A DNA stretch of 9,910 nt from positions 1-9,910 of the forward strand of contig JAZURE010000008.1 of NCBI GenBank assembly GCA_045606045.1, in the 5' to 3' direction. The DNA is from RGIG8748 sp045606045. GTDB taxonomy: Bacteria > Bacillota > Clostridia > UMGS1810. How positions within the stretch are numbered: position 1 is the first letter of the stretch; the number at the start of each line of letters is the position of its first letter. This document shows, piece after piece, positions 7,281 through 9,910 of this stretch. The translations under genes and the position numbers were made by a program. The notes under the pieces were generated by a model. That model was not told the DNA's origin, searched no databases, and saw only the letters and a list, made by a program, of their open reading frames with translations.

Positions 7281-7350
7281 ATTGGATTTTAAATATTTTT
7301 TTAAGAAAACCTTTTATAAATCCGGGAAAATTAAGTACGACTACCTTCAC
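7279..7350 (-). CDS. spoVM: Stage V sporulation protein M (SpoVM), 23 aa
   Basis: SpoVM is a tiny amphipathic helix made in the mother cell. It binds the convex forespore membrane and anchors SpoIVA, the base of the spore coat. This ORF starts with GTG at 7350, with AAGGAG 8 nt upstream (7364-7359); an in-frame GTG at 7359 overlaps that site and is not used. The peptide reads MKVVVLNFPGFIKGFLKK followed by IFKIQ. Aligned without gaps to the 26-aa B. subtilis SpoVM (MKFYTIKLPKFLGGIVR at its start, from memory), Met1, Lys2, Pro9, Phe11 and Gly14 match and a basic residue stands at 17. The helix has one basic and one hydrophobic face. Its place next to convergent rpmB and behind a SpoIID-like gene adds support. 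It is three residues short at the C-terminus, and its stop codon lies in the rpmB terminator U-tract. Confidence 0.87.
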   Translation of the reverse strand: MKVVVLNFPGFIKGFLKKIFKIQ

Positions 7351-7366
7351 AAAAACCACTCCTTCT

Positions 7367-7519
7367 TTACTTTTTCAGAACAAGACAAAGAATTATTATA
7401 AGTACACACTCTATGACTGCTATAATCATAGGAGGAAGGAAGAATGCCATAAGAAGTCCCACCACAAAGCTCATGATTGCAACAACAAATGCTCCATTGC
7501 AGAATTTTTTAAAGCCCAT
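7367..7519 (-). CDS. Small membrane protein of unknown function, 50 aa, upstream of spoVM
   Basis: I do not recognise a named family. The frame opens at ATG 7519 with a perfect AGGAGG (7532-7527) 7 nt upstream and closes with TAA at 7367, directly before the spoVM ribosome-binding site, so the two are almost certainly cotranslated from one mRNA. The start MGFKKFCNGAF is basic. Two hydrophobic segments follow (about 10-28 and 31-48), separated by Pro29-Pro30, and the end is LKK. This suggests a helical hairpin with both ends in the cytosol by the positive-inside rule. There is no cleavable signal peptide. Cysteines stand at 7, 38 and 45. Context suggests a sporulation role, perhaps at the mother-cell or forespore membrane; that is inference. 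Confidence 0.75.
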   Translation of the reverse strand: MGFKKFCNGAFVVAIMSFVVGLLMAFFLPPMIIAVIECVLIIILCLVLKK

Positions 7520-7576
7520 CCCATAACCTCCTGACGCATCTTATTACTACATAATATGCAAAGAAGGAGTTTGTTG

Positions 7577-8107
7577 TTACAACGACGATTCCAAAGAGTT
7601 TTCCCTGTGATTTCTTGTGATGTTGGTATTGTACAGCTCCGCAAGTGTATTTAAAAACTCACGGTCTATACTGGGACTTACATCCATACCGCTTATAATC
7701 TGAATTTTTTCTACGGCATCCTGCGTTTTGGAATCGAAATTTCCTGTGATTTCTACATCACTGAGATTTGAATAATACTCCGAAAGTGCACGAATCATCG
7801 CCTGAATTACATAGAGACTAAGCGACGACTGCCCTACTGTTATGGGGACGTCTGCTTCGTCAATTATCCTTACCACCACTTCGCGCTTGTTCTCGTCTAT
7901 GGTTTTCTCGTATACTTCTACGATTTTGTCCCATGTATCATTGTCTACCTCCCCTGTTTCGTAGAGGTTGTTCTTTCTCTGGAAGCTTCGCACACTCGAT
8001 GCTGTCTTATCACCATATATGCCATCAGGTATAATCCTCTCTATGTCTTCATCAAAAAAAGATATCTCTCTTAGCATAGTTTGAATTTGTCTTATTTCAT
8101 CCTGCAT
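7577..8107 (-). CDS. Protein with two peptidoglycan-binding-like repeats, no signal peptide
   Basis: This 176-aa protein is made of two PG_binding_1-like units. The first (about 3-66) shows IRQIQTMLREI and PDGIYGDKTASSVRSFQRKN (27-46), closing with DNDTWDKI (56-63). The second (about 95-160) has ITGNFDSKTQDAVEKIQ (120-136) and is more diverged, with SPSIDREFLNTL in place of the usual D-G-V-G-x-x-T-W closing. An acidic linker joins them. There is no signal peptide or membrane segment and no catalytic domain, so it may be a scaffold or bind an exposed cortex or coat layer after the mother cell opens. The ATG at 8107 lies 3 nt after the upstream stop codon, and its GGGGG ribosome-binding site is within the end of that gene, so translational coupling is likely. 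Its exact function is unknown. Confidence 0.85.
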   Translation of the reverse strand: MQDEIRQIQTMLREISFFDEDIERIIPDGIYGDKTASSVRSFQRKNNLYETGEVDNDTWDKIVEVYEKTIDENKREVVVRIIDEADVPITVGQSSLSLYVIQAMIRALSEYYSNLSDVEITGNFDSKTQDAVEKIQIISGMDVSPSIDREFLNTLAELYNTNITRNHRENSLESSL

Positions 8108-8110
8108 AGT

Positions 8111-9238
8111 CTACCCCCTTATAGTTGTTCCAGGAAAGCTCAGGGCATTTACATTGGGAATAAATACTGTGTCCTGAACGCCATCATAGTATCTGTAAAG
8201 TTCATCCCAGGTTCTTCTGCCAACTACGCCGTCTGCCACAAGACCCGCAGTGCGCTGAAAGGCAATAACAGCCTGCTCGGTAAGCTCGCCGAAATAACCT
8301 GTAATAGGAACAGAGGGAATAGTATCGTAAAACTCACTGAGCACGGACAGGAAATACTGTAGTGTAGATACATAGTTGTTTTCGTCTCCGAGTCTTAACG
8401 CCTCGGGATATTCTAAGGATGAGCCGAAAATTGTAACTCCTATACTGTCTAATTCTGCCAGACGCAGAATACCCACATAGAGCATTACCAGCCTGTTCCA
8501 TGTACCCTGCCCCACTACACCATCGGGAGTGAGTCCAAAAATCTGCTGAAATGTCCGAACAGACCTCTCTGTGCTCTCGCCAAATATTCCGTCTACCGTA
8601 ACTCTTGGTATGGCAGGATAGTTTCGGGCTATTGTATTTAATTCTCTCTGAATTACCGTTACTGCATCACCCGAGTCGCCTCGTCTTAAGGGATACCCGG
8701 GATAGAGAGTCTGTATATCGCTTATGGGAGTGTTTTCCACAAGCTCTATATTGTCGCCGTAGTAATACTTAAGTATGCCAAGAGCGCTGTAGCCCTGCCT
8801 TGCAAGATATTCGCTACCCCACTGCGAGAGTCCCTCGCATGTTACGGTGGTTCCGTTGCAGTATTTGGCTGCAAGAGGTTCTATTGAGCCTATACGCCGT
8901 ATGTATGTGGTAAATATATCATCTACTATCTCGCTTATGTTTTCGTATATTGTTCTGCCGTTTATGAATTTCTGGTCATATGCAGTAGAGCTTGTGATAT
9001 CGAAATCATACCCTCGGCTTCTGTAATAATTTGTATATACTCTGTTTAAAGCGTAGGAAATCTGTGCATATATGTTTGCATATATAGCCGCCTCATTCCA
9101 TGTGGGATAAATCTCACTCGAGGCAACATTTTTTATATACTGCGGAAAGGACAATGTCACATTTTGTGCATTGGAATCAGGAGGACCCAGATGCACCGTT
9201 ATATACTGCGGTATAGACGGTGTTACAACTACAGCCAT
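8111..9238 (-). CDS. SpoIID/LytB-like domain fused to two peptidoglycan-binding repeats
   Basis: 375 aa, starting at ATG 9238 with AGGAGG 6 nt upstream. Residues about 12-165 resemble the SpoIID/LytB fold. PQYIKNVASSEIYPTWNEAA (32-51) parallels the SpoIID segment with the A-x-E-M-P motif, so Glu42 matches the candidate catalytic acid. AQISYALNR (58-66) parallels its KAQAxAARTYAL stretch, and CEGLSQWGSEYLARQG (134-149) followed by ILKYYYGDNIEL (155-166) parallels GxGxGMSQxGA...ILxxYY. Cys127 and Cys134 are close to that site. Two PG_binding_1 repeats follow: about 186-250 (VDGIFGESTERSVRTFQ, 215-231) and 283-349 (ITGYFGELTEQAVIAFQ, 312-328), each closing with DGVVGxxTW. SpoIID itself is a lytic transglycosylase used in engulfment, but it has a membrane anchor and this protein has no signal at all. 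It may be an enzyme, an inactive relative or a coat/cortex structural protein. It is in one operon with PG-binding and spoVM genes. Confidence 0.8.
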   Translation of the reverse strand: MAVVVTPSIPQYITVHLGPPDSNAQNVTLSFPQYIKNVASSEIYPTWNEAAIYANIYAQISYALNRVYTNYYRSRGYDFDITSSTAYDQKFINGRTIYENISEIVDDIFTTYIRRIGSIEPLAAKYCNGTTVTCEGLSQWGSEYLARQGYSALGILKYYYGDNIELVENTPISDIQTLYPGYPLRRGDSGDAVTVIQRELNTIARNYPAIPRVTVDGIFGESTERSVRTFQQIFGLTPDGVVGQGTWNRLVMLYVGILRLAELDSIGVTIFGSSLEYPEALRLGDENNYVSTLQYFLSVLSEFYDTIPSVPITGYFGELTEQAVIAFQRTAGLVADGVVGRRTWDELYRYYDGVQDTVFIPNVNALSFPGTTIRG

Positions 9239-9250
9239 ATCCTACCTCCT

Positions 9251-9637
9251 CTATAGGTTTTGCGGAGTTTCCACAAATTCCTCTGCCTTGTCATCGTAGG
9301 TCTGATTGTCGGGAAGAGGAATCATGGGAGTATCTGCCACAGTTGTCTGTGTGGCAAAAATCTGCACATTTTTTATATATACAGTAAAGTAGCCCTCTTT
9401 GTCCACCCTTACATCCACCAGTGTAAATACATCTGTAGCACCTGGTTCGAGCGAAAGGGATTCATCGGGAGTGCTTATTACTATGGGAACTATGAGACCG
9501 TTTTTATCGGTTGTTCTTTTACCTATTATATCGGTGGTACCGCTGTCATTTTTGATTACTGTTACTACCGCATCCTTGATTGGAAGCGATTCATTTGCAG
9601 TATAAACTCTTGCTGTAAGATATCCGTTTTGTGCCAT
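9251..9637 (-). CDS. Small carboxypeptidase-regulatory-like (Ig-type beta-sandwich) protein
   Basis: 128 aa from ATG 9637, which has GAGGTG 6 nt upstream; an in-frame GTG at 9646 is part of that site, so the longer form is unlikely. The pattern GYLTARVYTANESLPIKDA (5-23), a variable loop, TTDKNG (42-47), then DKEGYFTVYIKNVQIF (79-94) and PMIPLPDN (104-111) fits a CarboxypepD_reg-like/transthyretin-like fold, in which a sheet strand, a conserved T-x-x-x-G turn, and a G-Y/F strand recur. The acidic C-terminus (about 112-128) looks unstructured. There is no signal peptide. It is the first gene of the minus-strand cluster; the next gene starts 12 nt after its stop codon. Such domains usually serve structural or binding roles. 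I see no sigma-A promoter upstream, consistent with a sporulation sigma factor but not proof of one. Confidence 0.72.
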   Translation of the reverse strand: MAQNGYLTARVYTANESLPIKDAVVTVIKNDSGTTDIIGKRTTDKNGLIVPIVISTPDESLSLEPGATDVFTLVDVRVDKEGYFTVYIKNVQIFATQTTVADTPMIPLPDNQTYDDKAEEFVETPQNL

Positions 9638-9910
9638 TATATTCACCTCGTATAAAAGTATATTAAAAAGGATTGGTTACTATGACAAAAAAGACCTGCT
9701 AAATAAAGTCAAGAGAAATTTTAAAAAATATTTAACTTAAATAACAGCATAACAAATAGACCGGCATTGATGAACTGCACCATTTTGTGCAGACAGCACA
9801 AAAAAGACTACTACGGTAGTAATTATTAAAAAATCATGCGACATACTGACATCGTTTTTCATGTGGTGTCAGTTTTGTTTTTAATTGAATTCTTTCATTG
9901 TTATAAAAAT
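9638..9910. other. Gene-free right-edge region with hairpins
   Basis: No supportable gene. The part next to 9637 should hold the promoter of the minus-strand sporulation cluster. TTGACT (9712-9707, minus) has no -10 box at 17 nt, and TATACTTT, ATAC-containing and downstream of a GTCATA, vaguely resembles a sigma-E arrangement without being convincing. Further right are CTGCAC-CATTTT-GTGCAG (9775-9792) and ACTAC-TACG-GTAGT (9807-9820), the latter on the plus strand a C(UACG)G tetraloop hairpin. On the minus strand that second hairpin is followed by CTTTTTTG and could be a weak terminator for a gene to the right of the window. A clear plus-strand terminator follows at 9845. Confidence 0.5.
9845..9882 (+). 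terminator. Plus-strand intrinsic terminator without an upstream plus-strand gene
   Basis: ACTGACATC (9845-9853) pairs with GGTGTCAGT (9865-9873): 9 bp, one of them a U.G that forms only in the plus-strand RNA. The 11-nt loop is GTTTTTCATGT and the tail is TTTGTTTTT (9874-9882). The minus strand lacks a U-run after it. The nearest annotated plus-strand gene, rpmB, ends 2.6 kb earlier at its own strong terminator. Confidence 0.7.

Noticed and set aside
7520..7576. Possible sporulation-type -10 (CATATTAT, minus strand) before the 50-aa gene
   Set aside because: No -35 partner at a suitable distance, and the short 57-nt gap fits readthrough from the upstream gene.
9260..9655. Plus-strand 131-codon frame opposite the first gene of the sporulation cluster
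   Set aside because: It is antisense to a gene with a good ribosome-binding site and tight downstream spacing. The translation is cysteine- and tyrosine-rich without any motif.
9770..9829. 19-codon plus-strand ORF (MNCTILCRQHKKDYYGSNY) before the orphan terminator
   Set aside because: There is no ribosome-binding site, and its sequence is fully explained by the hairpins in the same stretch. A leader peptide cannot be excluded, but nothing supports it.
9835..9909. Plus-strand frame from ATG 9835 open to the window edge
   Set aside because: It lacks a ribosome-binding site and runs straight through the terminator hairpin and U-tract.

Overview
The window looks like chromosomal core DNA of an endospore-forming, low-to-moderate GC Firmicute, most likely class Clostridia. 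The evidence is Gram-positive-type RNase Y, a SpoIIIE/FtsK translocase, the C4-zinc form of ribosomal protein L28, strong AGGAGG ribosome-binding sites, and a tiny ORF that matches the sporulation peptide SpoVM. I see no phage, insertion sequence, CRISPR, tRNA or rRNA signal.

Left half (1-5803, minus strand, read right to left). ftsK/spoIIIE, a YgiQ-type radical SAM gene and folD form a tight run: a 9-nt gap, then a 92-nt overlap. It ends at a hairpin whose G.U pairs and U-rich tail fit only the minus strand. Beyond it, rny has its own consensus promoter (TTGACA-17-TAAAAT) and a leader of about 130 nt. The window edge cuts rny just before the KH-domain GxxG motif.

Middle (5804-7280). A divergent spacer separates ftsK from a plus-strand YihY/BrkB-family membrane protein gene. 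Then comes rpmB (L28) with a strong extended -10 promoter, a leader hairpin and a strong intrinsic terminator.

Right part (7279-9637, minus strand). Five genes run toward rpmB: a small Ig-like/carboxypeptidase-regulatory-like protein, a SpoIID-like domain fused to two peptidoglycan-binding repeats, a protein with two more such repeats, a 50-residue membrane protein, and a 23-codon spoVM. None of the three larger proteins has a signal peptide, although their domains suggest contact with peptidoglycan. With spoVM alongside, this looks like a mother-cell operon for spore envelope assembly or germination. The spoVM stop codon lies in the U-tract of the convergent rpmB terminator.

Right edge (9638-9910). 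No convincing gene. It holds a clear plus-strand intrinsic terminator with no plus-strand gene upstream, preceded by two hairpins, one capped by a UACG tetraloop. This could be an unannotated small RNA.
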